This document shows, piece after piece, positions 21,232 through 34,300 of a DNA stretch of 64,000 bases (position 1 is the stretch's first letter; each line of letters starts with the position of its first letter). Under the pieces are notes generated by a model. That model made no database searches and was not told the DNA's origin. It saw only the letters and a list, made by a program, of their open reading frames with translations. Source of the stretch: Lineus longissimus (taxonomy: Eukaryota; Nemertea; Pilidiophora; Heteronemertea; Lineidae); NCBI RefSeq assembly GCF_910592395.1, contig NC_088320.1, positions 15,374,501 through 15,438,500 on the forward strand. The letters run 5' to 3'. Made by a program: the position numbers and the translations under genes.

Positions 21232-22872
21232 CAGTCTGCAATCTAGGCCATATTATATCCTTATCTGCTAAAAATCAGCCTCGTTGCTAAAACTCAGCCT
21301 CGTTTTGGTACCAATGCATGATAGTGCATTGGTACTGCAATGTACTACCTGTCTGATAGAGAGTAGCCAAATGATTATGTGCCACTAAAAGTGTCCCCTG
21401 TGACCATACAGTTACCCACATCTGTTTCAATCTTGCTGATATTGGAAGAATAGGTTACTCACTGACTGTTTATGATATTTATCCTCAAATATATTATCCT
21501 ATTTAGCTCCAGTAGAAAGATTAATAATCCTAAATAATCATGAAGGGTGTGGCTGCCCTTTTTGGGCGTGTTCTGGGAGGCTTAAAGGGCATTGAGGGTG
21601 AAATATCCACTAGGCCTCTCTCTTGATATCTTGACTAATGGTATGCAAAATGTTGATTTCATAACTCAACTGGTCTCTGCTATATTATTGGTTATAGTCA
21701 GGAGGGGCAGGGTTCTAAAATGCCAATCAACAGAAAAAAGCTGTCGTCTTAGCGTGGTCTCAGCCAATTAGCTCAGTATCTATGCACATTTTGGCACATA
21801 ATGTTGCCTTCTTTCAGATGCAAGCGGTCTGATGGCTTGAAATTAAAATAGTTCTGAGAAATATTCAAATGAACAGTGGCTTGATAGATGGGGTCAAACA
21901 TGCTGAGAGACACATGTTGGGTGCCATGTTCTGTGAGGCTTAGAGTTCAAGACAGTTGATGTATGATATCCATGGGTACATAATGTCCTAACGTATCAAA
22001 ATATAGTCATCTTAAACTGAAATATACCACACATGATGTAAAATCAGTACTTTCTTGGTGCTCATTTTGCAAATCAGAGTTAAAAATCCAGGACATGACC
22101 TACTTCCTTGATGCACATTCTGTATACCCTGCACTAGTATGCATGTATCAGTTAGGCGTTGGTGTAGTGGTTGCTATGGCTAGGGCATTTTCACAATTAG
22201 TTAAGTTAGTTCATTGTAGAGTTTGAAGTAACTAGTACATATACCTAATTGATAATATATCCCAAATGTCCACTTAGATTAGTTAGCATAGCCCCATAGG
22301 TTTATAATATTTATGAAATTGTTTATCTTTCACCCATGGGTGGATGGAGCCAATGTGGTCAGCATGAGCTAGTAGCTAGTTAATTATCAAACAGACAACA
22401 TGCTTGGGGTTGTTTCTTTTGGATTGCTATCCAGTCAATCACGGATGCCTCTCTATCCCGGAAATATATATCATGAGGGAGACATCCATCATAATAGGTT
22501 TTATGCTAAGATGCTCCTGTTTGGCTAGTAGGCCTATCGACCATTTGAGGTCACGACTGTCATGACTCATACTATCCTACTTAGGGGACATCGCCGCGCG
22601 TGTCTGCATCATTCGAGAGAAGTTTGTAATTTGTAAAATAAATATATTCCTCATATCTTGGCCTAATCGGCCCATAATCAATCTATATAACGTGTTGTGT
22701 TAGTCATTCTGAGTATCTGGTGCATAAATAGTTTATGGCTATATTGAGCGTGTCCTAATTAGAGTCTGACCTGCTTGCAGCAGATATGCCACTCAGCATA
22801 AACCAAACCGAGGCCATCAGATAACGCGGGAACTGATATCAATTACATATTCCAGGTCTGGATCGTAGACTG
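21232..22872. mobile_element. 1.64-kb TIR element inserted only in copy 2
   Basis: Ends are CAGTCTGCAATCTAG and the complement of CAGTCTACGATCCAG. The 3-bp duplication GAA (21229-21231 and 22873-22875) is confirmed because copy 1 keeps the empty site. No transposase frame is visible, so it is non-autonomous. Superfamily is not assignable by eye. Confidence 0.88.
21308..21335. repeat. Perfect 11-bp stem hairpin inside the TIR element
   Basis: GTACCAATGCA and TGCATTGGTAC are separated by six bases. Confidence 0.8.
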
Positions 22873-23204
22873 GAACAAGATACCTGTATAACTTGGCTGT
22901 TCCAAGACATGAATGAATCCGTGACAATTGAAATACAGGTAGAGTCGGTGATGAGTTTCATTTATTTTTGAGTGCACAAAATTGGAACAACAACGTAATG
23001 AATATATTCCTCAGTACTACAGAATTCGTCGAAATGCATTAAAATATCAACAGGTTTTGAAATCTACAAAAAGCAAACGAATTTGAGATTGTCAATCTTC
23101 ATTGAAAAAGCGCTAGGTGGATACTGGCATATTATCCTTCCTTTTCATGTACTTTCCATCCTTATGAGAGTATGTGAGAGTAAAGACCGGTTCTTATAGT
23201 CTGA

Positions 23205-23372
23205 TAATTTTGTATTATAATTTTTTGCCTTCTTGTGTTTAATTGTTCAATTGCATGTTTAGATAGTTTTTTAATAATTCATTATATTCATATCATATTC
23301 TGTAATCCTCGTACCACAATTGTGGTGAGAGAGTAATAAACAACTTGAACTTGAACTCGAACTTGAAGTTTG
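23205..23372 (+). mobile_element. Possible 3' tail of a non-LTR retroelement (copy 2)
   Basis: Duplicate of 15540-15715, with the same AATAAACAA and CTTGAA hexamer tail. Confidence 0.35.
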
Positions 23373-23411
23373 CGCCATCTTGTAGCCAGTAGCGGTAGTA
23401 ACATTACTGGC

Positions 23412-23792
23412 AATGAGGAACCGGCGTTAAGATAAATGCCAGTGGCGGCGCCACAATCGATCGTACCTTCTGACGCCATGACGTCATTTTCTGGTTTGTT
23501 GACGTCGCATGAGGTCAATCACGGGAAACCATTGCGTACATTTTTGCACAGGATTTCAACAACAGAAAACGTGCCCAATAACTGGCATCGCGCATATTTT
23601 CCGCAAAATTATCTTAAGAAACTGATAGCTCAATAGATTTAAAACAGGAAGATGCAAACGTCGCCGAAATCGGTCGAAAATAAGCGATCGTTTTCGGGCT
23701 CAGAAATAATATGATAATGCATTGGAAATGGAGAGTTTTGGTATGATCGATTGCAGCGCCACGCGGCGGATAAATCGCGCCGGTTCCTCATT
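23412..23792. mobile_element. MITE family B, copy 2
   Basis: A 381-bp duplicate of 15753-16129 with perfect terminal inverted repeats AATGAGGAACCGGCG. It has four bases (CATG) that copy 1 lacks after GTTGACGTCG. Confidence 0.85.
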
Positions 23793-24156
23793 GTTTGGCA
23801 TTCGTGAAAAAGTCAGTAAATCCGGTTGACGTGAAAGTAATTTGTGCGAACTTTTTTACTGTGTGATGTGATTACATAACATGCCTCATTCACTTTCATA
23901 AAAGTGATTCCGCCCTGCCCCCGAAATGTCGACGCGGAAGAATGTGTCGGACATGTTAAGATGTCTTCTGTTTTAAGGTCAGCCATCAAGATTTATGTCT
24001 ATGTAGAATTGGACCTATTCCAGATGGACAAAGAGGCTGAGATCCGGGGCTGAGATCCTGGGCTGGGATATTGGGTGAATTTTTCTTACATTTTAACAGG
24101 TCCTTAACCGAAAACTTGAAATAAAATGAATAGATGTTCCCCTTTAACTTTATCAG

Positions 24157-24297
24157 GTACATGCATCAATTTTGGAGTCAGTAATTGATGAAGAAGAAAT
24201 GTCACTACAGTATGCAAGAACGCACTGGTTGGAAAATATACAATCACAAATTTTTGGGAAGACTGCCAAAACACAACTTTTTCTATACACAACCTAA
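24157..24297 (+). other. Exon-like open frame crossing the end of copy 2
   Basis: Following a plausible acceptor (TTTATCAG) 46 codons read VHASILESVIDEEEMSLQ, YARTHWLENIQSQIF, GKTAKTQLF and so on before TAA. The frame runs across the end of the duplicated segment at 24224, so the unduplicated locus held the complete version. No family is recognised. Confidence 0.3.
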
Positions 24298-24691
24298 ATA
24301 TATGAAAATGATCAACTTCTTGAAAACCCGTGGTGTTCTCGTAGCAGCAAACTTGGTTATAATCAACGTAGCCATGCCTGATGGGTTGAAACATTCCTTA
24401 CAGCTATTCCTGAACCAATGATGGCTTTTTCAAGTTCTTTTGATAATAAATAATGCCAACATATTTGAAACAGCTAGAACAGTGGGGAATCAATTAGAGA
24501 CTACGACCATCCGCAACCCCAACCTTTCCATCAGCTCTCTACAACTGTGTTACTAAAGGGCCAGGGCTGAACATGGGAAACATTTCAGGAGCGGACAGTC
24601 ATGTAGTTTTGAAGATGACTTAGACTATTTTCACAACAGAAATTTAAATTATGGATTCAACGTTGCCTTGGCTGAGTTTCTGGGACTTTTG
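24298..24691. other. Spacer between duplication and satellite
   Basis: No gene recognised; the last ~25 bases already resemble the satellite core (CTGGGACTTTTGC). Confidence 0.4.
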
Positions 24692-26068
24692 CTTAGGGAG
24701 TTGATGACCGGGCACTGAACAGGATACGTTGAACCGTGATCCATAAACGAATACTTAGGGAGTTGATGACCGGGCACTGAACAGGATACGTTTGAACCGT
24801 GATCCATAAACGAATACTTAGGGAGTTGATGACCAGGCACTGAACAGGATACGTTGAACCGTGATCCATAAACGAATACTTAGGGAGTTGATGACCAGGC
24901 ACTGAACAGGATACGTTTGAACCGTGATCCATAAACGAATACTTAGGGAGTTGATGACCGGGCACAGAACAGGATACGTTTGAACCGTGATCCATAAACG
25001 AATACTTAGGGAGTTGATGACCGGGCACTGAACAGGATACGTTTGAACCGTGATCCATAAACAAATACTTAGGGAGTTGATGACCGGGCACTGAACAGGA
25101 TACGTTTGAACCGTGATCCATAAACGAATACTTAGGGAGTTGATGACCGGGCACAGAACAGGATACGTTTGAACCGTGATCCATAAACGAATACTTAGGG
25201 AGTTGATGACCGGGCACTGAACAGGATACGTTTGAACCGTGATCCATAAACGAATACTTAGGGAGTTGATGACCGGGCACTGAACAGGATACGTTTGAAC
25301 CGTGATCCATAAACAAATACTTAGGGAGTTGATGACCGGGCACTGGACAGGATACGTTTGAACCGTGATCCATAAACGAATACTTAGGGAGTTGATGACC
25401 GGACACTGAACAGGATACGTTGAACCGTGATCCATAAACGAATACTGAAGGAGTTGATGACCGGGCACTGAACAGGATACGTTGAACCGTGATCCATAAA
25501 CGAATACTTAGGGAGTTGATGACCGGGCACTGAACAGGATACGTTTGAACCGTGATCCATAAACGAATACTTAGGGAGTTGATGACCAGGCACTGAACAG
25601 CATACGTTTGAACCGTGATCCATAAACGAATACTTAGGGAGTTGATGACCGGGCACTGAACAGGATACGTTTGAACCGTGATCCATAAACGAATACTTAG
25701 GGAGTTGATGACCGGGCACTGAACAGGATACGTTTGAACCGTGATCCATAAACGAATACTTAGGGAGTTGATGACCGGGCACTGAACAGGATACGTTTGA
25801 ACCGTGATCCATAAACGAATACTTAGGGAGTTGATGACCGGGCACTGAACAGGATACGTTTGAACCGTGATCCATAAACGAATACTTAGGGAGTTGATGA
25901 CCGGGCACTGAACAGCATACGTTTGAACCGTGATCCATAAACGAATACTTAGGGAGTTGATGACCGGGCACTGAACAGGATACGTTGAACCGTGATCCAT
26001 AAACGAATACTTAGGGAGTTGATGACCGGGCACTGAACAGGATACGTTTGAACCGTGATCCATAAACC
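24692..26068. repeat. 62/63-bp satellite, ~22 units
   Basis: Each unit reads CTTAGGGAGTTGATGACC, GGGCACTGAACAGGATACG, TTTGAACCGTGATCC and ATAAACGAATA. Units with two T in GTTGAACC are 62 bp, those with three are 63 bp. Because 63 is 21 codons, long minus-strand frames (up to 474 codons) appear automatically and are not evidence of a gene. Sporadic variants (ACAGAACAGG, AAACAAATAC, ACAGCATAC) recur in several units, as unequal exchange produces. Confidence 0.95.
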
Positions 26069-27105
26069 TAGTAATACTTAGTAAATAACAACACTGACAG
26101 GATTCTAAACGAGGCAAACTTTACTAGGTGAGCGTGTGCATCATGTTTTTGATAAAGAGCCAGATTATCAAGAATAAACAAAATTGTTACTTGCTTCTTT
26201 CGATAAAATGTATTATATCTATATCCCGGTGGGAGAAATGGCAGGTTGCCATTGAAGTACTGCACCTGCCTTTCTTTTATTTACGAAGCAACATTTCATC
26301 CGTCATCAAGCATTCAATAGAGAGTTTGAGATCGGCAACTTATAGCAAAACTTATACGTATACTTATAGCTTTTTTCAAATAAATGTACGTCATCAAATA
26401 TGGGACCGATTTTTTCCCATCATAAGTTGTACATAAGTCAAATCTTCCAGCCTGGATGAAAATGCTCTGGCTGTGAGTCAGAACTGAGATAACACATCGT
26501 CATCAATCGGCGCCGAGTCTATTACATAATCGTGTTTCTATACGCGGAGACCAAAAAAAACGACGCATTAAGTAGATTTTAAGGGAAATGAAACGAACTG
26601 CCGTCAAAAACAAGCTTTTTCTTTTGTATATTCCACTCTGATTTCAAAATCATTCACATCTTATTATGCGGCGTTTGAATTTAGACCTTGAGGGCGTTAC
26701 CTTTTAAGTCCAGAGTAGGGTTCTGGTAGAAAAATGAGTAAAAAAAGGGCTGGCGTATACATGGACTCGTATATTCATTGATTAATCCTTTCAAATAAAT
26801 TATTTGAAAGACTCTGATTAATCTAAATCGACATAGATCAATCACACAATGTTCCCCTCTGCACGGTTTATTTCTCAAATGATTTGAGTGAAATGTCAAA
26901 TTCAAACAAGGGAACAAGCCTGTTATTTTTATGAAAGCAGTACCCTTAATACCATCAGGAGGCAATTGTGATTGCCTTTGTATTGCCTCGTCAACATTGC
27001 TCTAAGCACACAAAGGCGAATTAAGGCGGCACAGTCGGTAACGTCATCACCATCGGACAACTTGTGTCGCCACATCATTGTCCATCCAGATTGAGTTTGA
27101 ATACT

Positions 27106-27540
27106 ATAGGGCCATTTAGATGGCAGGCGAAAAAAATACATTCGAATCAGATCAGGATGCGATCCGATCGAATCACATTCAGGTCTTAAAAAATGCGCGC
27201 ATTTAGGCGATCAGCGCCGCGATCTCATGTGGAGGCATTTCTATAGATATGGAACTCTCCAATACCTGTTTCTTGTGGCGGTGTAAAAATACGTTAGTGC
27301 GCATGCGCCCAGGTAAAATTAATCCGGGTTCGGTATCCATTTGGGTTTAGACGACGCTATTGATCCGGATGAATCCGGATGCATCTAGATTAAAACTACC
27401 TCGATCGATGTTTTTTTTTAAAATCCAGATGGGACCACATTGATCCGGATAATTTTGCATTTAGACGAGAAAAACTTAAACCACATATGGATTCAATCGG
27501 ATCGCATGTGGCTATTTTTCTGTCATCTAAATAGTCCTAT
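27106..27540. mobile_element. Nested 435-bp MITE (ATTTAGATG ends)
   Basis: Ends ATAGGGCCATTTAGATGGCAG and the complement of ATAGGACTATTTAGATGACAG pair with a few mismatches. Inner arms also pair (GCGATCCGATCGAATC against GATTCAATCGGATCGC), and GATCCGGAT motifs recur inside. Confidence 0.7.
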
Positions 27541-27639
27541 TAAATGGCCTCGAACGACAATGCCTATGATAATTCATATTTCTTGCGTTACTGTTCGCCA
27601 AAATATCGCGCGTTTGTAAGGCGAGCTGTAATTGGTCAC

Positions 27640-27690
27640 AAGGCACTGGTGGAATCGAACCCGCATTCCACGTTCCAAGGTAGGCAGCCT
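27640..27690 (-). other. tRNA-like B-box fragment
   Basis: On the minus strand the sequence GGGTTCGATTCCACC matches the pol III B-box consensus GGTTCGANTCC. No full cloverleaf can be drawn, so this is more likely a tRNA-derived SINE or tRNA relic than a gene. Confidence 0.3.
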
Positions 27691-27756
27691 GAGATGTTTA
27701 TAAGTACTGTATACGTATAAGTATTGCTATAAGTTGCAGATCTCAAACTCTCTAAT

Positions 27757-28368
27757 GATTGCACCGCACTACACAGTTCTATAATGACAGCTTTGATTTT
27801 GCGTTTGTGAGTGCTGCGGGATTTTAGGCGAACATGGATAGTCCACTTAACTGACTAAATAGCCCAATATTCTGAATAAGCTTTGAAAACACACGTAAGG
27901 GCAGAGACAGCTATCCATCCACTGGCGGAAGTGTGCCACTGGCACATAGTCCGTACTGAACTATGAAGCTGTGGTAAATACATGACGGTGATGGGTGAAA
28001 GTGGTTTTATTCTTCAATCTATGGTGGATTCTTAATCTACAGAGCCCGTTGATAGGTCCAGTCAACAATGTCTATTGTTGGAGTAAAATGGACATCATCG
28101 CTACTGGTTCCGGGGGGACTTGCCTTTCTTTTACACCTGTTTTGGATATCATTAACTCATTACACATGTTACATGATCGCCCCGGGATCTGTGTTACTTA
28201 TCATAATCGGTTGTTCTCCTAGACACACTCACTCCGACTGTATGAATCAGAATATGGACTTAGAGAATTTACCAGGCCTAGGCTGCAGCTAATTATACAA
28301 GCAGGTACTGTATATAACATGTCCAAATGTTTAGCATGGGTTTTGAATAACCCAAGAAGAGAATCTTA
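27757..28368. other. Downstream flank / 3' UTR of the minus-strand protease gene
   Basis: No other gene is seen. An AATAAA on the minus strand at 28006-28011 could end the transcript. Confidence 0.4.
28006..28011 (-). promoter_or_regulatory. Candidate polyadenylation signal of the SRCR-protease gene
   Basis: TTTATT on the plus strand is AATAAA on the minus strand, ~360 nt after the stop codon. Confidence 0.4.
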
Positions 28369-31300
28369 TTAATCAGTTAAACTTTCCAGGAAGATATAAT
28401 CGCGGATCCATTCCACATAATTCGTCACCTTGGTATAGTAGCCGTACTTTCCTGGAAGTCCACATCCCTTATCGTCCCCCCAACTCACGATACCTCCTAT
28501 GTACCATCTCCCCGTCGCGGAGTCTTTGATGGAGAATGGCCCTCCACTATCTCCCTTGCACGAGTCGCCACGTGTTGCTTGACCGAACCCTGCGCAGAAC
28601 ATATTTTGCGTAAATGGATAGGTCGTGGTGCTGGCGCACGTAGTCCTGTCTACCACTGGAAGTCTCACTTCGTTCAGAGCATTGGGCAGTTGACCATCAT
28701 TGTTCAACTGGCCCCAGCCTGTCAAAGTCCCGTACGTTCCTGGCGAAAGCAATCTCGTCAGTTGAGCGATGTCCCCGATACAATTCGGCCTGATGTAATC
28801 TGTGAAGGCTATCGTCGTGTGCAGTTTCAGTATAGCCACATCATTATCGAAGTTATTTTGATCGAAATGTTCATGAATGAGAATTTCCTTGACTGTGTAC
28901 AACACTTCCTGTCCATCCTGCTGTCTGCGCATATGTTTGCCAACTTTGACCTTGATGTCATTCTCTCCGACGACGGGCGATCTGGGGTTCCTCAGGCAAT
29001 GTGCAGCAGTTAGGATGAGCGATTCGTGAATGATGGTCCCTGCACATGTTGGCTGCCACTGTCTGGATCGGAGTGTGAGCATGGCCTGCCAAGGAGCCGA
29101 CCCCGGTAGAGCCTCCCGTCCCCCTGTCACGTAACCACGGCTCTCCTCCTGAGAGATGCGAGGCTGGTTCACTATTGGCTGACCACAAACTGAAAGTAAA
29201 AGGTTCAATGGGATGATCGGTTTTCAATGTGATTTTAACTGAAATGAAACTACTTGGAATCGGGATTGGATCTTGTCATAATAATGAAGAGTAGTTTACG
29301 TTTCAAACTTTGACACTCTGACTCTTTCAGGTACATGTATATAGGTTTCGCAAATCGTAAAAATGACGAAATTCGAAGGTCAGCGGTGTCATCAATCCTG
29401 TACTAATTCATTTTCGCGGAACTCTTGGATCACCTAGGATTTGGGGACAATTTCAAAACAATTGTTGGTAAAAAAATGACGTGCATGTACTTCGTACTTC
29501 GCCGTTCGGGTAGCGTTTCGTAAGGATTGCAAAGCCTGTCTATTCTGATTCACGATTTCGAATTGATTTAAGTTTGTCAATTTTTTTGAAAAACCAACAA
29601 ATGATTATAAAGAATGGTGTGCTTTTTTTTGCAACTCAAAATACTGCTGATCATGATTAGCCCTTTAAAAAGAATGGCTTCCCTAACTGATTCGATCATT
29701 CCTTTTGGTTGCATGGTTTTCGGTTTGAGCACAATGTTTCCTCAATAAATTGCTTATTGTCATATTTTGTTACTAATCTTAGACCAGCTGAAATACGAGT
29801 TATTTTAATTTACACCGTGAAAAAGAGGTTATTGGCGACAAGGACGTTTCCACCTTGAAAGGCACTTTCCACTCTCAGGGGACAACACAGGCGTATCATG
29901 AGCTACGATACCGTCATGCATTGTGCAGTCCCACAGACACGCCAGGGTCATATCAGCTTAGAAACCAGCGGGGCCTCAGTGAGGGTCAGGGGGAGCCTGG
30001 GGTCAGAACTCCCAAATGACAGCGTGACAATGACGTCATTACGCAGTCAGTTCTAAAATGATACTACAGTGCTTAAGAGTGATATGGAGACATTCCCGAG
30101 TTTTGCCAAGCCTATTACTACGAGAGGTCTGGTAGGGATTCAATTTGTCAATTTTATACCTTAATCATTGATGAAACGCTAAAATACGACTTAATGACAC
30201 GGAGCATCGTATACGTAGTAATGTGCACTTTTAGCGAAGGCCTCCTTTAATGAACACAAGAACAACGCCGCCATTCGTCATTCTTGTTCCATGGTATCGA
30301 ACTTATTTGTCAGTTCCGTTTGTTTTGCATGCCACGGGGCGTCTTCTCCTGGGCTTTTTCCAATACCACTCGTTATTAAAATACAATACACGTCTACAGC
30401 ATGAAATAACTCCGCCCTACATTAATTGTGGGTGTCGTCTTAGGAGACCTACCTTCACTTATATCTACAAACACGGTAAGTTGAGCTTTCGTTTGAGTAT
30501 GACACACTTCATCATCAACTGTCTTGATGGAAGCTCTGCAGATGTATGTTCCAGCATCCTGCCTCGACACCCGATGAATCTTTAGGAAGCCATTCACCAA
30601 AATATCCCGGCGGCCATCTCGAACAATTGATACACCGTCTTTCGCCCATGTAATATTTTGTGCCAAACTGGCGTAGCATTTGAATAGGACTGTGGACTGT
30701 TCTCTGGTTGTCATATTTTCTGGCTTCTCATCGAGATCTGCGGCGAATGAAACAAGGCTAGTAATCTGTGATTATGATGTATAAGGGAATCAACTAAACG
30801 GGGGGGGGGGGGGGTCATGCACGAACTCATGGAAAATGCATGCCGACTGTATTGACCAGTGCAAAAAACTATGAAACATGTCATTACTATAACTGTAAAT
30901 ATAAGAATCATCATTCCATCTGACTTTTTCTTATAGGTCCTGTATTGGTTGAGTTCTTGTTGCGTGGTTTGTACGTGCCTTAATATTCTACGGACAGCCT
31001 CGATAAAGACGGGGTAATATTAATCAGCCATTTTAAGAGGAATCAAAGGGAAGAGATTTCGAGTCACTTTTTTCGACATAAACTACTCTCGGGGACTTTT
31101 AATCACGATGGCGTAAACTTCATTGTTGCGTGGTCAGCCATTCAACTGTCTTTGTAATGAATAGATAGAATTTCTATGTAATTTTTCAAGCGTAACCTAA
31201 TTTCGCCCTACTTGTGGAATATTTTTGATCGCAAAAAAAACGTTGTTCCAAAACTTTAAAAAAATTGGATTTTAAGTGGGTCATTAATTGCTGGCAACTG

Positions 31301-34300
31301 GTCAAAATAAAGTTGGTTTCGTTTCTATTGCAATTAGTGGTGGGTCAAACCATAGATTGACTGGCCTATTAAAGTGAGTGAGAATGTAGAAATCTGAACA
31401 ACGATTCGCATCAGTTCATCAGAGGTCTGAAAGGTGTATGGTCATCACTGAAGGATCAGGTCCGGGCCATATACCTTTTGTATAATATTGAGGGCGCGCG
31501 TATAATCGATCCACGAGACAAGACCACAATTGATTTTTTAAGCCTTTTAGCAGCTAAATTGTCAATGTTTGACCGCGACGCATCAAATACTGCGTGGGGT
31601 TGTGAATCTGAAATTTAGATTATGTTATTCCGGACAGTTGGCCAAGTAAATGGTGAAAAATAAACTGGTAGTTGACCACGGAAATTTTTTGATAATCGAC
31701 AAATTAGACAGACTTTAATATTTCCACTCTCTTCAGCCAACTGGCAGAAAAAACTCAAAACACGCCCCCTATTACCAAATTAACAAAATTCGAAATTAAT
31801 TTTTTCATAAAATAATTTCTTTATATCTGTAGACTTGCCACAGCAAATATTTTTTCAATACCTCTCCAAATATGTACTTGAGAGTTAAAAACATGCACTC
31901 GTCTAATTGATAGGCCTCGACCCTCCAACCTATGAATATTCATTAGTGGTCTTGTCTCCCACATAATCGACTACATTGGCGTCGCCATTTTTAAGCTATT
32001 TTCTCTGCTATGAACTATTTTGGTAGAACTTACAACTGCACGCGTTATGCCCTGGACTTGATTCTTTAGTCGCTTCCACGGTATATTACCAAAACTCACA
32101 ACAGCTATAATCGATTTTTATTGCCAAAAGGTGGCATCACTAGTTAGCTGTCCACTACAAAACAGAACCTTTTGTGAATGAAACTCAGATTGGCTGGACA
32201 TCTTTTGAGTACTGGACCACTAAACTGCTGCCGCATACTGGTAATAAAGTTCTTCATTGACGTCATATAATCCAACGAGAATGGTAAAACTTTAAAATTG
32301 AATGAGAAACGGTCACCTACATTGCTCGCATTCCTCGTCATTGAAAATTGGTATATGCACCCAGGCGTGTGCGCGAATGATGACATCGTCTGCACCAAGT
32401 TTTTGCGCTTCGCATGTGTACATGCCAGCATGACGCCGCTTGACATTACGGATGAGAAGCACACCCCCGCTGTAGAGTTGGAATCCAGACTCAGACTCGC
32501 TCGGATCTATTTTACGTCCGTTCAGGTACCTGGATGGTAATAGAAGATAGGTGATGTCGATATCAAAGAAAACACTCACTTTACATGAGTTGATCTTTAT
32601 GAAAGATGCAACAAAATATCTTGGATATACAAAAGGAATCCCATATCATTTCGAAATTGTTGTTAAGATGTATTAGCAGACCATAAATCGACAGCATTGA
32701 CAACGCTCCTTACCATTCTATATTAGCCATTTGGCTTGTCTTACACTGGAGAAACACTCGATTACTGCCGACAGTCGTGGTGGTGTTCTGCGGTCGCCGT
32801 ATGAAGAAGAAATTTGGATCGCTAGACCCGGATGGAAGAAGAGGGTTGGCCGCTCCTGCAGGTGGATAAGGAAATGTCTGACGAGGTTTGATAAACAATG
32901 ATAAAGAATGCAGCAAAAATGCTTTGAACCATTAAACTATTTTGGACCATAATGATAATGACAAGCGTTTCACCGTTGAAGGGGTGTTATTAAATGGTAT
33001 ATTGCGTACTTCTGCAGATAGTGCGCTCACAGATGGCCTCGCCTTATTTGAACACATCAGATGGCAGCGATTTTGGATTTGATGTGGTGACCTACTTTAA
33101 TAGGGTTCTTACAAAATGCCTAAACCACACACTAAAGTTGGCTTTGATATGTCGCTGGCTTCCGTAGATATCACGTTCAAAAGTTTCAACACATAAGTTA
33201 GGGACAATATAGACAGCAGCTACGCAGGCAAGATCAAGTTACCCAAGGTTGCCAATAGGGGTCTTTCACATCTCACAGTACGTAGAAATGATTTACGCTT
33301 GTACAAGGAATATATTTAGTGCTGAGTGGCCACGAAGACATTGGTCCCGACGTCGAATACGCAATTAATCGTTTTCAGTTTTCTCTCAACGAGGGCGCCT
33401 ATGCGATCAGTCTCATGATGGTCGTTTTGTTTTTTGCAGTCAAGTTAGACCAGTCGCATACTAGTATCATGTTTGAAATGCAGTAGGTTTTTTATGGATG
33501 GATATTCGGCCGCTAGGGGGGGGGGGTGCATCCTAGTCAGCTTCAATAATGTAAGTCAAATCAAGCGATGTTTCTCGTAGAGTGTATAACTTTAACATCT
33601 CTTACCAGCTGCGCCGTCGTTGAGGTGACATTCCACCGTGAGATCCTTGTAATGAGTACAGTTATGAACCCCGAATGGCTTGCGCTTGCAGTCAATGATA
33701 TTTGATTCCGTGCCGTTACACTGGACCTCGTCGAGAAGGATGGGGCCGGCGCCTCGGCCAAATGGAGTGTTCGCAAGTACCTGATAAGATAACCCCGGAG
33801 TTGTAAGCAATAAAGAATTGTAGTTCAACATACAAAAATCTCTGACAGACGCTAAACCAACAGTGAAATAAGATGAAATTGGCATTTTTGTTCCCTGGCT
33901 CTTCCTTCATCCAACCAGGCCTGCCTTGGAGACTGCGTCATTTCGACTTAATTTCAGGTTTAGTTAAAATAGATATGGACACGTGAATCCGATGGTGAGA
34001 CAGCATGCTCTTCATCGCGTGCTTCAACTTCTTCATTGCTGAATGTAACTACTTATACTTTAGTATAGCATGATAGTAGAAGAATATCAAAGTGTTCTGT
34101 CGCATTCAAATACCATCAAGTGTTGGCCTGCACATGTCCATTACCGCAAATCTGCACTAGAGAGCTAGAAATTATGACCTAATGCGACCGTACACATTTC
34201 CATTTCCATCTCTCCGCTCATTCTTCTAGTTTTCAGGTGCAGTGTATATGATTCAGGGACATAACATCATTCACATTGGCACTGTCCGCACCTCCCACTC

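Larger units (their letters stand above)
16561..24224 (+). repeat. Segmental duplication, copy 2 (7.7 kb with insertions)
   Basis: Starts with the same bases as copy 1 and ends at the same AGAACGCA. Relative to copy 1 it holds a 120-bp MITE (17162-17281) and a 1,641-bp TIR element (21232-22872). Subtracting these and their target duplications leaves ~5.9 kb, matching copy 1. Confidence 0.93.
26319..27753. mobile_element. 1.43-kb element with ~45-bp TIRs and a nested MITE
   Basis: Terminal inverted repeats begin AGAGAGTTTGAGATC and continue CAACTTATAGCA, CTTATACGTATAC, with about two mismatches between arms. A 3-bp duplication AAT flanks it (26316-26318 and 27754-27756). It contains no transposase frame. 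A second MITE at 27106-27540 lies within it. Confidence 0.8.

Noticed and set aside
24692-26068. Regular short repeats resembling a CRISPR array
   Set aside because: Units are contiguous with no unique spacers, and the genome is animal.
24693-26117. 474-codon minus-strand frame of 21-residue repeats
   Set aside because: 63 bp is a multiple of three, so a stop-free satellite unit stays open by chance. 62-bp units break the frame.
27640-27690. tRNA gene on the minus strand
   Set aside because: The B-box is present but no A-box or foldable cloverleaf is found.
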